Origin: Diadema setosum | Taxonomy: Eukaryota; Echinodermata; Echinoidea; Diadematoida; Diadematidae | Direction: 5' to 3' | NCBI RefSeq assembly: GCF_964275005.1 | Contig: NC_092705.1 | Coordinates: forward strand, 629,501 to 693,500 | DNA length: 64,000 bases | Shown here: positions 23,741 through 32,543 of the stretch, in pieces | Layout of the letters: each line of letters opens with the position of its first letter | Numbering within the stretch: the stretch's first letter is position 1 | The notes under the pieces: generated by a model | Told to the model about the DNA's origin: nothing | The model's database searches: none | What the model saw: only the letters and a program-made list of their open reading frames with translations | Position numbers and translations under genes: made by a program

Positions 23741-24607
23741 ATACCAGCTTGATTTCTTTAGTCCTTACACCAATGTCACTGCTCCTGTCATCTTCTTGCT
23801 CAATCACTCGGGGTTCAATGAGACTCGCCGACTTTCCACTTGACAATTCTCTCATATTATCATGGTTACTTATTCACGTGTCATTACGAGCGAAAAACCG
23901 ATTCTCGGGTGATAACCTGCTTATTATTCCGAAGTCTTTCACGCACTCACATACAACTTCGTTTCACTCCTATTATTTGCCCCTCAAATCGTTAGTAATG
24001 AAACAGTTGTGTTTTGTTTTTAATCACGCTGCTCTACTGTGATCACTCCTCTGATCTAGAGTAATGTGACAACTCCCAAACTTGATTAATCTTTATGTTA
24101 CCTTATTCCTGATGAACACTTACCACTTCACGGCATTGTTTCGACAGCGTTATTAGTATTGTACATTATTTATGATCCCTGTCAGAGAGTATTTAAAGCT
24201 CCTGCTCATTTGTATCATTGGTTTATATAAAGTTTAAAAGTAAAATTGTAATAATTATTTGAAGTTTGTGTACATATGACTTTACAGGCATATTGTTATG
24301 TAGTCATTGTCTTTAATATAGACATGGTTGATATAGCTACATCTGTTTGTATATATCGTGATTCTCTTCGCAATCACTTTATGGTTCTTTTTCTCGTAAA
24401 TATATAAAAAGTAATTATTTAGATAATATTTGCTGTATATAATTACCCATTTTGGTACCCCTGGCAGACTGCCAAATACTGTTGTAGGTTTTTTTTTTCC
24501 CATTAATTCTTCCCGCATATTCCAGACATTGTATATTTTTTCTATACGGTGACTCTAGTTTCAAGTAAATAATTTAGACGCTGCACTCTTTATCACATAC
24601 ACTCAAG

Positions 24608-25189
24608 ATGAATGCACACGCACGCACGCTCAGCGCACATGCACACACAGACACCTGCACTTGCACTCAAACCTCTTCCCACGACCCTTCAGTTTCTACA
24701 CATACCCCCACACCGACAATGATCCCTCATGGTATGATCTTTGATGATCAAAGTTTGAATGACTCCGAAAGTGGTTATTACACAACTGCCGAGTTTAATG
24801 CACTGATAAAACAAAATAAATTTCAATCATTTTTTGATTTGTTTGGTCTTTTTCACATCAATGCCAGAAGTTTAAATAAGAATTTTGATTCTATAGAATC
24901 ACTTCTTTCCTCTTTACAAAATTTTCAGTTTAGTATAATTGGTATATCAGAAACTTGGCTTAATACAAATTCACCACCAATATTTAATTTAGAGCATTAT
25001 CGAACGTATCGTTCTGATCGTTACTTAGGTAAGGGAGGTGGGGTTGCTTTCTACATTAAAAATAACATTGATATGAAAGTCAGGCATGACTTACATATCG
25101 AGGGTACGGAAGATATTTTTGTTGAAATTTTGAACAGTAAAGCAAAAAATATAATAATAGGTAATATATATAGGTCCCCCAAGAAATAA
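24608..25189 (+). pseudogene. LINE ORF, endonuclease N-terminal part
   Basis: The ATG at 24608 opens a frame whose first ~35 residues come from a CA-rich stretch. The apurinic-endonuclease fold starts near residue 78: LFHINARSLNKNFDSIESLL, then IIGISETWLN, GGGVAFYIKNN and IIIGNIYRSP. This is the usual order in CR1/Daphne-type LINEs. The frame ends at a TAA beside the LTR insertion site. One extra A in the AAGAAATAAC stretch would explain why the rest of the domain (from 32541) is one base out of phase. The ORF is therefore broken by a frameshift as well as by the insertion. Confidence 0.75.
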
Positions 25190-25190
25190 C
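25186..25190. repeat. Target-site duplication, left copy
   Basis: ATAAC sits directly before the left LTR and is repeated directly after the right LTR at 32539-32543. Five bases is normal for Ty3/gypsy integration. Confidence 0.85.
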
Positions 25191-26248
25191 TGTCACAGTG
25201 TGTTACAAGTGACCTAGCTTATTGGTCTAGATGAGGCAGTTTGATCACCCGAAATGAAATATAAGAAGAGATAAAGTACCGTTGAAATTATGTGTGCATT
25301 TATCAAAGTGTAATCAAGTCTTCAAATCATACATCCGGTCGTACAATATAATAGTCTTCTGAGCTCAGAGCTTGAACATATCTCGCAGATTAAATGACTG
25401 TTATCCCATATATCAAATACTAACAACCTTCTAACTCCAAAACTAATAACTCTCAATATGTATCTTTTGACTTATAAACTAACTCAGTAACCCAGTACTA
25501 TCACACTCCTCACAATATTGACATAATTATGAGACGGCGTGGGCATGTGGCTTGCCACAACAAAAGATATCCCTGACCATAATGTCGGTCAGCGTTCAGG
25601 GTTCACTTCAATACAAACTTGTGGTTCCGGTTTATCATTTATTGGGAAATGTTGTCATACTGACTTTGCTTCGCGAATCGGCGTTCTCCATATGCGACGA
25701 CAGCCTTGCGTCCTTGGAGACGGCGAACGCGAAGCGCCTGGAGAATGTGTCGGGGCGACAACGACGTCCTTCGACCGGTCAACCGCGGTTCAGCGAAGGC
25801 GACGGATCCAGCCCCGTGTAACCGGCGTTACTGTGGAGGGGGTGTGTCTCGAACTCGGCGAGGGAAATCCGGGCAAACGGATCAGGCAGCGGCTGAACAG
25901 GAGGCACCTGTGGAGTCTCGACCCGGTGATTGTGTGAGCTTATGTGGACGAAGCTCCACTATACCCTTAACAGCCGTAGTTGGGCCTTAGACACCCCAGT
26001 TGTGGCATCACTGCTAGACAAGGCTCTGCAGCGTCTGGTCTGTCTGGTGACAAGACAGGGTGTGGCAGCTTCACTTCTTGTGAGCCTGCCTATACATACG
26101 CTGGCTGCTGCAAACTTAGCTATGCTGTGGAACAATAGCTGTCAAACACCTGCATGTGGGATGCCATCAACCCGGCTAAATTCATATTCAAATTCACTTC
26201 CTCCCAGACTGGAGGGTATTTAAATTAGATTTAAATCAACTCCTTACA
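25191..26248 (-). repeat. 3' LTR of the Gmr1-type element (left copy)
   Basis: 1058 bp, TG...CA ends on the minus strand, same length as the right copy and nearly identical. It includes a GC-rich ~400-bp central block. The open frames inside it are identical in both copies and are not thought to be genes. Confidence 0.9.
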
Positions 26249-26266
26249 CTACCCCCCCCCCCCATT
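26249..26266 (-). promoter_or_regulatory. Polypurine tract of the LTR element
   Basis: On the minus strand a run of twelve G after AAAT ends three bases before the TG of the 3' LTR. Its place and composition fit the plus-strand DNA primer site. Confidence 0.6.
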
Positions 26267-26624
26267 TCAAGAAAATGTATCACATTTTGCCAGACCCAAC
26301 GGAAGAGCTATTTTCACTCACTATGAGTGAATGATTTTCTGTCACTATTTTATCAAACCCAACATAAAAGTTAATTTCACTTGTTATGCTTTTCTCTCCC
26401 TATAACCTGTCAAATGAAATAAAGTGACGCTTTTTCGTCCTAAGGCTGACATGTATTCTTCATGCCTAATGAAAAAAGGGGTTATAATTAAAAATTTCCT
26501 CCTGGGAAGATATATATTCCCCTAAACTAGATTAATATATTTCTATCACACTAATTGATATACCTTAGCCAAAATGTAAACATTAGATGCATTCAAAACA
26601 GAGAATGGGGCAATACCGAGAAAT

Positions 26625-29600
26625 TCAGCTTCTGCTTAGGAAGTCGGCTCCAACATTGTCGGAGCCACGAATGGCTTCGATGCGGAAGCGGAATGGTTGG
26701 AGGGCGAGAGCCCATCTCATCACTCTGCTGTTGATGCGTTTGGTACGGTTGAGATAGAGGAGCGGTTGGTGGTCGGTTTCAAGGGTGAATTCAGTGCCTT
26801 CAAGGTACGTTTGGAACTTGTGAATTCCCCACACCAACGCCAAGCATTCTCGCTCGATCGTGGAATAGGCTTGTTCTCGAGCCAAGAGTTTACGACTCGC
26901 ATAGGCGACTGGATGTTTCTCTCCATCGTGCTCTTGGAGGAGAACAGCTCCGAGCCCAGTTGATGAGGCGTCTGTCCTAACGATGAATCTTTGCTGGACA
27001 TCGGGTAGACAGAGAATGGGGCTCTCTACAAGACTACCCTTCAGTTGCATGAAGGCCTCCTCTTCACGCTCAGTCCACTGTACTTGCCTTGGCTCTCGGC
27101 TCCTCGTCTTGTCAGTCAGGGGTGCTGCGATCGACGCAAAATTTGGGATGAAGCGTCTGTAGTAACTAGCCAGACCTATGAAAGCTCGCAGCTGTTTCTT
27201 GGTTTCTGGCCTAGTCGCGTTCTGGATTTTCTCCACTTTGTCTAGCATGGGCTGGACTTTTCCGTGTTGCACGAGGTGTCCCAAGAACTCTACTTGTTTG
27301 CAACCAAGTTGACACTTGCTGGGGCGAGCAGTCAGTCTTGCTGCTCTCAGTCGTCGAAGCAACTCGCGTAGTGTATCGAGGTGCTCCTCCCATGTCCGTG
27401 TGTGTATGAGGATGTCATCCAAGTAGTTTGTCACGTGCTTCATGCCTGCCAGCAATTTCCGCATCACTCGGCTGAACGTGGCCGGTGCGTTGACTAGCCC
27501 AAAAGGCATTACGCGGAAATGGTACAGCCCACCTGTAGTCTGAAATGCTGTCTTCTCCTTTGCGTCATCTGAGAGAGGGATCTGCCAGTATCCCTTACTC
27601 AAATCCACTTTGGAGAAGTAGTGTGATCCTGACAGTCCAGCGAATATTTCTTCTGCGTTGGGAAGGGGTTCGGCGTCGAAGACAGTGACGCGATTCAGCC
27701 GTCGAAAATCGATGCAGAAGCGATTACTGCCGTCAGATTTCTTCACGATCACAATTGGGGAAGAGTATGGGGAGTTAGACTTTTCTATGACCCCTAACTC
27801 GACCATCTTCTCAACTTCCTCTTCAATCACGCCGCGGAGGGCATGAGGGACAGGATACGGTTTCTGTCTGACCGGGTCATCTGATGTCAGCCGGATTGAG
27901 TGGCTGCCTAGGTGTGTCTTACCCGGGAGGTCAGTCATGACATCCCTATACGCACCCATCAACCTCTTTATCTGGCCTTGCTGCTTAGCCTCCACGTCTG
28001 GTCCGAACTTTACGTCCTCTACAGTCTCGTTTGCCTCTAGGACTGGGACTTGTACGGTCATGGGGCTGGGGGTTGGAGGTCCGACTACCTCCTCGTCGTC
28101 GTCGTCGTCGTCATCCTGGTCGACGATCGTGGCCTGAGCGACGACTTCCAACATCCCTGCAGCATACACCTCAGAACCTTCATTCACATGATTAGAGGTT
28201 ATCTTACTCAAGTCTACTCTCTCTGTGTATTTCTTCAACAGGTTGGCGTGGAAAGTCTTCATCTTTCCATTGACATCTAGACAACAATTATTGTCACCAA
28301 GCCTGTGTGCAACTCTAAATGGGCCTTTCCATTGTAGGAGAAGCTTATTGTGATAAGTGGGTAGGAGGATTAGTACTTTGTCATCCGGGTTAAATCTACG
28401 CTGCCTACTCCTAGCATTGTAGTGTTTTGCATTCCTGGATGTTGCCCTACGTAGTTCCTCATGAGCCGCGGCTAGCGTGCTCTTCAGCCTCTCTTTGAGA
28501 TCGACTACGTACTGGTACGTGGTCTTCAACTCTGGGTCATGAGTCTGACCACTCCACAAGTCCTTCAGAATCTCTAGGGGACCTCTCACCTGCCTACCAT
28601 AGATCAACTCAAATGGTGAGTAACTAAGCGAAGCCTGGGGGGCGGACCGGTATGCAGACAACACTGGTCCCAAGTATCTGTCCCAATCGTGAGGATGGTC
28701 AGCACAGACTCTCTTCAAGATTTGTTTCAACGTCTGATTAAATCTTTCGACTAATCCGTTGCACATCGGATGGTATGGGGTGGTGGTTAGTTGTCGAATG
28801 GACAGTAACCTACTAACTTCTCGCATCATGTCAGACGTGAATTGACTACCTCGGTCTGTTAGTATCTCTTGAGGCACACCTACCCGGCAAAACACCTCGA
28901 CCATAGCCTCTGCTACTGTGGTAGTTTCGATGTTGGGTAGTGCAACAGCCTCCGGATATTGAGATGCATAGTCGACGATCGTCAGGATGTATCGATTCTT
29001 CCTGGTCGTCGTGGGGTGGATAGGGCCTACTATGTCGATAGCTACTCGGAGAAAAGGTGTGTCAATTACTGGCATCTGACCAAGTGGTACCTTGGGAACT
29101 CTTCCCTTTGGCACCGTCCTTTGACAAATATCGCAAGAGCAACAGAAACGAGCAACGTCAGCATGAATGCCAGGCCAGAAAAAACAAGACAAAACCTTCT
29201 CTGTAGTCTTACCTATGCCTTGATGACCACTCATGATACCTTCATGAGCAAGGGACAACACTGCCTTTCGAAATGGCCTCGGCACTACCAACTGTTTCAC
29301 CGAATTACTAGTCTGGCTTTTAGGCTGGAATATCCTGTACAACAGTCCGTCTTCGAAGACGAAGTGTGTATCTCTCCTCTCTTCATCTGACAACCTAACC
29401 TGAGCAAGCTCCCTGGCTTTCTTCAAAGTGGGATCGGTTGCCGTTTCCTGCCTGATTTGTTCAGGGGATACATTTGGGATTTCCGATGGAACAACAAGAG
29501 GGCGTTGCGGGCGCTTTGATTCCCGACTCTGAGATCTTGTCTGCACAGCCATGCCTACACTAGTACTAGTACTACCATCACATATGACGTCATCATCCTT

Positions 29601-29981
29601 CCAACCTGGATGGGGGTCACTGACTGAGTGAACATTCTCAATGTAACCTATTATGACATCGAAGACAGGCGTCTCCATGCATAAGGCCTCTGTAGTGCCT
29701 ACAAACAACGGGGAACTAATGTGAACGCGCGCCAATGGGAATTGACGCACAGTTCCGTCAATCAAAAGACATTGTCTATGTTTGCCTGTGAACTGATCAG
29801 AAGTCACAAGAGATTTCCTCACTACTACGCCCGAACAGCCCGTATCATGAAGCACAGCTACCTTCGTGGACCCAATCCTACCATCTACTACAGGTAACTG
29901 ACTCCGCCAATGACGCTGACATGCAGCACACATCAATGGGATTTCTTTAATCCTCTCCCTGGGAGCTGGTTCTCCCTTCAC
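26625..29981 (-). CDS. pol: pol polyprotein: protease-integrase-RT-RNase H
   Basis: The open frame is about 1118 codons. The aspartic protease has DTG at residues 46-48. Integrase has an HHCC zinc-binding region at ~246-286, D316, D376 and E412 as the catalytic triad, and a GPF-type module near 553. Reverse transcriptase spans ~705-900 with YLDD at 853-856. RNase H covers ~995-1115 with D1003, E1043, D1070 and a late D1113. The RT and RNase H sequences are clearly Ty3/gypsy-like, yet integrase lies between protease and RT, as in Gmr1 elements. The frame differs from gag and touches its end; the real start, and whether frameshifting joins them, are not settled. Confidence 0.9.
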   Translation of the reverse strand: MKGEPAPRERIKEIPLMCAACQRHWRSQLPVVDGRIGSTKVAVLHDTGCSGVVVRKSLVTSDQFTGKHRQCLLIDGTVRQFPLARVHISSPLFVGTTEALCMETPVFDVIIGYIENVHSVSDPHPGWKDDDVICDGSTSTSVGMAVQTRSQSRESKRPQRPLVVPSEIPNVSPEQIRQETATDPTLKKARELAQVRLSDEERRDTHFVFEDGLLYRIFQPKSQTSNSVKQLVVPRPFRKAVLSLAHEGIMSGHQGIGKTTEKVLSCFFWPGIHADVARFCCSCDICQRTVPKGRVPKVPLGQMPVIDTPFLRVAIDIVGPIHPTTTRKNRYILTIVDYASQYPEAVALPNIETTTVAEAMVEVFCRVGVPQEILTDRGSQFTSDMMREVSRLLSIRQLTTTPYHPMCNGLVERFNQTLKQILKRVCADHPHDWDRYLGPVLSAYRSAPQASLSYSPFELIYGRQVRGPLEILKDLWSGQTHDPELKTTYQYVVDLKERLKSTLAAAHEELRRATSRNAKHYNARSRQRRFNPDDKVLILLPTYHNKLLLQWKGPFRVAHRLGDNNCCLDVNGKMKTFHANLLKKYTERVDLSKITSNHVNEGSEVYAAGMLEVVAQATIVDQDDDDDDDEEVVGPPTPSPMTVQVPVLEANETVEDVKFGPDVEAKQQGQIKRLMGAYRDVMTDLPGKTHLGSHSIRLTSDDPVRQKPYPVPHALRGVIEEEVEKMVELGVIEKSNSPYSSPIVIVKKSDGSNRFCIDFRRLNRVTVFDAEPLPNAEEIFAGLSGSHYFSKVDLSKGYWQIPLSDDAKEKTAFQTTGGLYHFRVMPFGLVNAPATFSRVMRKLLAGMKHVTNYLDDILIHTRTWEEHLDTLRELLRRLRAARLTARPSKCQLGCKQVEFLGHLVQHGKVQPMLDKVEKIQNATRPETKKQLRAFIGLASYYRRFIPNFASIAAPLTDKTRSREPRQVQWTEREEEAFMQLKGSLVESPILCLPDVQQRFIVRTDASSTGLGAVLLQEHDGEKHPVAYASRKLLAREQAYSTIERECLALVWGIHKFQTYLEGTEFTLETDHQPLLYLNRTKRINSRVMRWALALQPFRFRIEAIRGSDNVGADFLSRS

Positions 29982-30838
29982 TTCCTGACTATCAACAACA
30001 ACCCGCCTGTCTCGCGCGTATGACTACTATCTTGCATAGCATGGGAACAAGTCGGACACGACGCCTGAGCACTCTCAAATTCAGGGGGCGTATCCTTCGT
30101 AGGGGATTTATCTGACTGCCTACTCGGACTCTGCTTGCGACCTCTATGACCTTGCGTACTCACAAGACTAGCAGCTTGAGGCTTCAGTCTACACCTAGAA
30201 GCTACATGACCCATCTTATCACAGATAAAGCATGGGCCGACTCTACGCCTATTCGTAGGTGGACTCCGACTGGGATTCCATGTACGGTTTTGCCCTTCAC
30301 TAGACTGATTAGGGGGTCTACTTGCTAGTGGTTTGGCCTTCTTGTCACCCTTACTCAACTTAGCGACACCAAAATGACCACCATGCGCCTGTACATACGT
30401 GTCTGCCAGGCTACTCATCTCGGAAAGAGTCTTGGGTTTCCTCTCCTTGAGAAACAATGCCAAAGGGGTTCCCCCTCTATCAAGAAGCTGCTGTCTCAAC
30501 AACATGTCTACTAAGCCTTCATATGTCCGCTTTGTCTCAGACAATTCTATCCAACGACTCAAGTAATGTTCCAATCGAACTACAAACTGGCTGGGTGTCT
30601 CCCCCTGCTCTGGGTTAGAGTACCGAAACTTTTTGCGGAAATCATCGCAGGTAAGTTCAAACCTCCTCAACAGTGCTTCTTTTAGAGCATCATAATCATC
30701 GGCTTTATCATCTGGAAGCCTACAATACACATCAAGGGCCTTGCCCTGCAACAGTGCACTAAGACTGATTGCCCAACTAGTCCTCGGCCAGGACTGACTT
30801 TCTGCGTATTTTTCAAATCGGCTTAAATACGCATCCAT
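29978..30838 (-). CDS. gag: gag polyprotein
   Basis: The open frame is about 286 codons. Residues ~1-130 resemble the retrotransposon gag capsid region of gypsy elements (for example RFELTCDDFRKKFR and PSQFVVRLEHYLSRW). Near residue 203 there is one CCHC zinc knuckle, CFICDKMGHVASRC, used for RNA binding. It lies directly upstream of pol on the minus strand. The gag region probably extends some way upstream toward the primer site; that front part is unresolved. Confidence 0.85.
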   Translation of the reverse strand: MDAYLSRFEKYAESQSWPRTSWAISLSALLQGKALDVYCRLPDDKADDYDALKEALLRRFELTCDDFRKKFRYSNPEQGETPSQFVVRLEHYLSRWIELSETKRTYEGLVDMLLRQQLLDRGGTPLALFLKERKPKTLSEMSSLADTYVQAHGGHFGVAKLSKGDKKAKPLASRPPNQSSEGQNRTWNPSRSPPTNRRRVGPCFICDKMGHVASRCRLKPQAASLVSTQGHRGRKQSPSRQSDKSPTKDTPPEFESAQASCPTCSHAMQDSSHTRETGGLLLIVRK

Positions 30839-31460
30839 ATTATCTTTCCCTTCTGAAAAAGGGGGGAGCTTAGGGGATGGTGCCCAACGACGGCTGTTGT
30901 CCTACTCCGTGCTATCCATACTCTCAGAAAGTCTCTGATTTTGTATGCGTGCCAGCTCAAGTTTTTTTTCTAGGATCCTCTCCTCCTGTTTTCTATCTTC
31001 CCTATTTGCCTGACGTTCGTCTCTCCCTAGTGTCTACAAATTTTTGAAGGTCCTCTCCTGACATACCCAGTTCCTTTCCAATATCAAGCCATTTAGTACC
31101 CATAATGAGCCCTACAGATTACACTTATACCAGTTAAATTATCAGTATCTCACTTTTCCCCTGGGTGTCCCACAATCAGATGTTAGAAAACTATGTTAAC
31201 TAACGCAATTGTTAGCAATTCTTGCATAATTTGGTAACTCACCAATGACAGAAGTGGGCTAATTGCTTGCGCTTGTCCTTGCCGCGCGTGCCGGATGCTA
31301 GCAGTGATGGTGCACTGGCGTGTCCGTGGTTCCGCTAGGCCAGCTGCACTTGCAAGAGCCCTTCTGCTAACTGCAACTTAGAAAATGGTTACAAAAATAC
31401 GTCAGTACAATGGTCCTTCAATTATACATCAAAACTCGGGTAAAGTTATGATCAAACAAC

Positions 31461-31477
31461 TCCCGGACAAGCCCCCA
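31461..31477 (-). promoter_or_regulatory. Primer-binding site, tRNA-Pro type
   Basis: The plus strand reads TCCCGGACAAGCCCCCA, which matches the 3' end of animal tRNA-Pro at 16 of 17 bases including CCA. It lies three bases inside the 5' LTR, the expected place for minus-strand priming. The tRNA match is from memory. Confidence 0.8.
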
Positions 31478-31480
31478 AAT

Positions 31481-32538
31481 TGTCACAGTGTGTTACAAGT
31501 GACCTAGCTTATTGGTCTAGATGAGGCAGTTTGATCACCCGAAATGAAATATAAGAAGAGATTAAGTACCGTTGAAATTATGTGTGCATTTATTAAAGTG
31601 TAATCAAGTCTTCAAATCATACATCCGGTCGTACAATATAATAGTCTTCTGAGCTCAGAGTTTGAACATATCTCGCAGATTAAATGACTGTTATCCCATA
31701 TATCAAATACTAACAACCTTCTAACTCCAAAACTAATAACTCTCAATATGTATCTTTTGACTTATAAACTAACTCAGTAACCCAGTACTATCACACTCCT
31801 CACAATATTGACATAATTATGAGACGGCGTGGGCATGTGGCTTGCCACAACAAAAGATATCCCTGACCATAATGTCGGTCAGCGTTCAGGGTTCACTTCA
31901 ATACAAACTTGTGGTTCCGGTTTATCATTTATTGGGAAATGTTGTCATACTGACTTTGCTTCGCGAATCGGCGTTCTCCATATGCGACGACAGCCTTGCG
32001 TCCTTGGAGACGGCGAACGCGAAGCGCCTGGAGAATGTGTCGGGGCGACAACGACGTCCTTCGACCGGTCAACCGCGGTTCAGCGAAGGCGACGGATCCA
32101 GCCCCGTGTAACCGGCGTTACTGTGGAGGGGGTGTGTCTCGAACTCGGCGAGGGAAATCCGGGCAAACGGATCAGGCAGCGGCTGAACAGGAGGCACCTG
32201 TGGAGTCTCGACCCGGTGATTGTGTGAGCTTATGTGGACGAAGCTCCACTATACCCTTAACAGCCGTAGTTGGGCCTTAGACACCCCAGTTGTGGCATCA
32301 CTGCTAGACAAGGCTCTGCAGCGTCTGGTCTGTCTGGTGACAAGACAGGGTGTGGCAGCTTCACTTCTTGTGAGCCTGCCTATACATACGCTGGCTGCTG
32401 CAAACTTAGCTATGCTGTGGAACAATAGCTGTCAAACACCTGCATGTGGGATGCCATCAACCCGGCTAAATTCATATTCAAATTCACTTCCTCCCAGACT
32501 GGAGGGTATTTAAATTAGATTTAAATCAACTCCTTACA
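31481..32538 (-). repeat. 5' LTR of the Gmr1-type element (right copy)
   Basis: 1058 bp and nearly identical to the left copy; about three substitutions were seen by eye, all within the first ~190 bp in plus-strand order. It is followed by the ATAAC target duplication and the resumed LINE. Confidence 0.9.
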
Positions 32539-32543
32539 ATAAC
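32539..32543. repeat. Target-site duplication, right copy
   Basis: ATAAC directly after the right LTR, matching 25186-25190. Confidence 0.85.

Larger units (their letters stand above)
25191..32538 (-). mobile_element. Gmr1-type Ty3/gypsy LTR retrotransposon, near whole
   Basis: A 7.35-kb element on the minus strand with two 1058-bp LTRs, a 5-bp target duplication, a tRNA-Pro-type primer site, gag, pol and a polypurine tract. The order in pol is protease, integrase, reverse transcriptase, RNase H: integrase comes before reverse transcriptase. That order is usual for Ty1/copia but is found in the Gmr1 group of Ty3/gypsy elements known from deuterostomes. By eye the LTRs differ at about three positions, so insertion was recent. 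It is treated as a fossil: pol looks open throughout, gag open over most of its length, with perhaps one or two breaks toward the front. Confidence 0.9.

Noticed and set aside
24608-24715. Signal peptide or functional N-terminal domain of the LINE ORF
   Set aside because: This stretch is CA-repeat-derived, rich in His/Thr, and its role as true ORF start is uncertain.
25539-26223. Overlapping open frames of 89-132 codons that occur identically at 31829-32513
   Set aside because: They lie wholly within the two LTR copies, overlap in several frames and have arginine-rich, domain-free products; they reflect the GC-rich LTR block.
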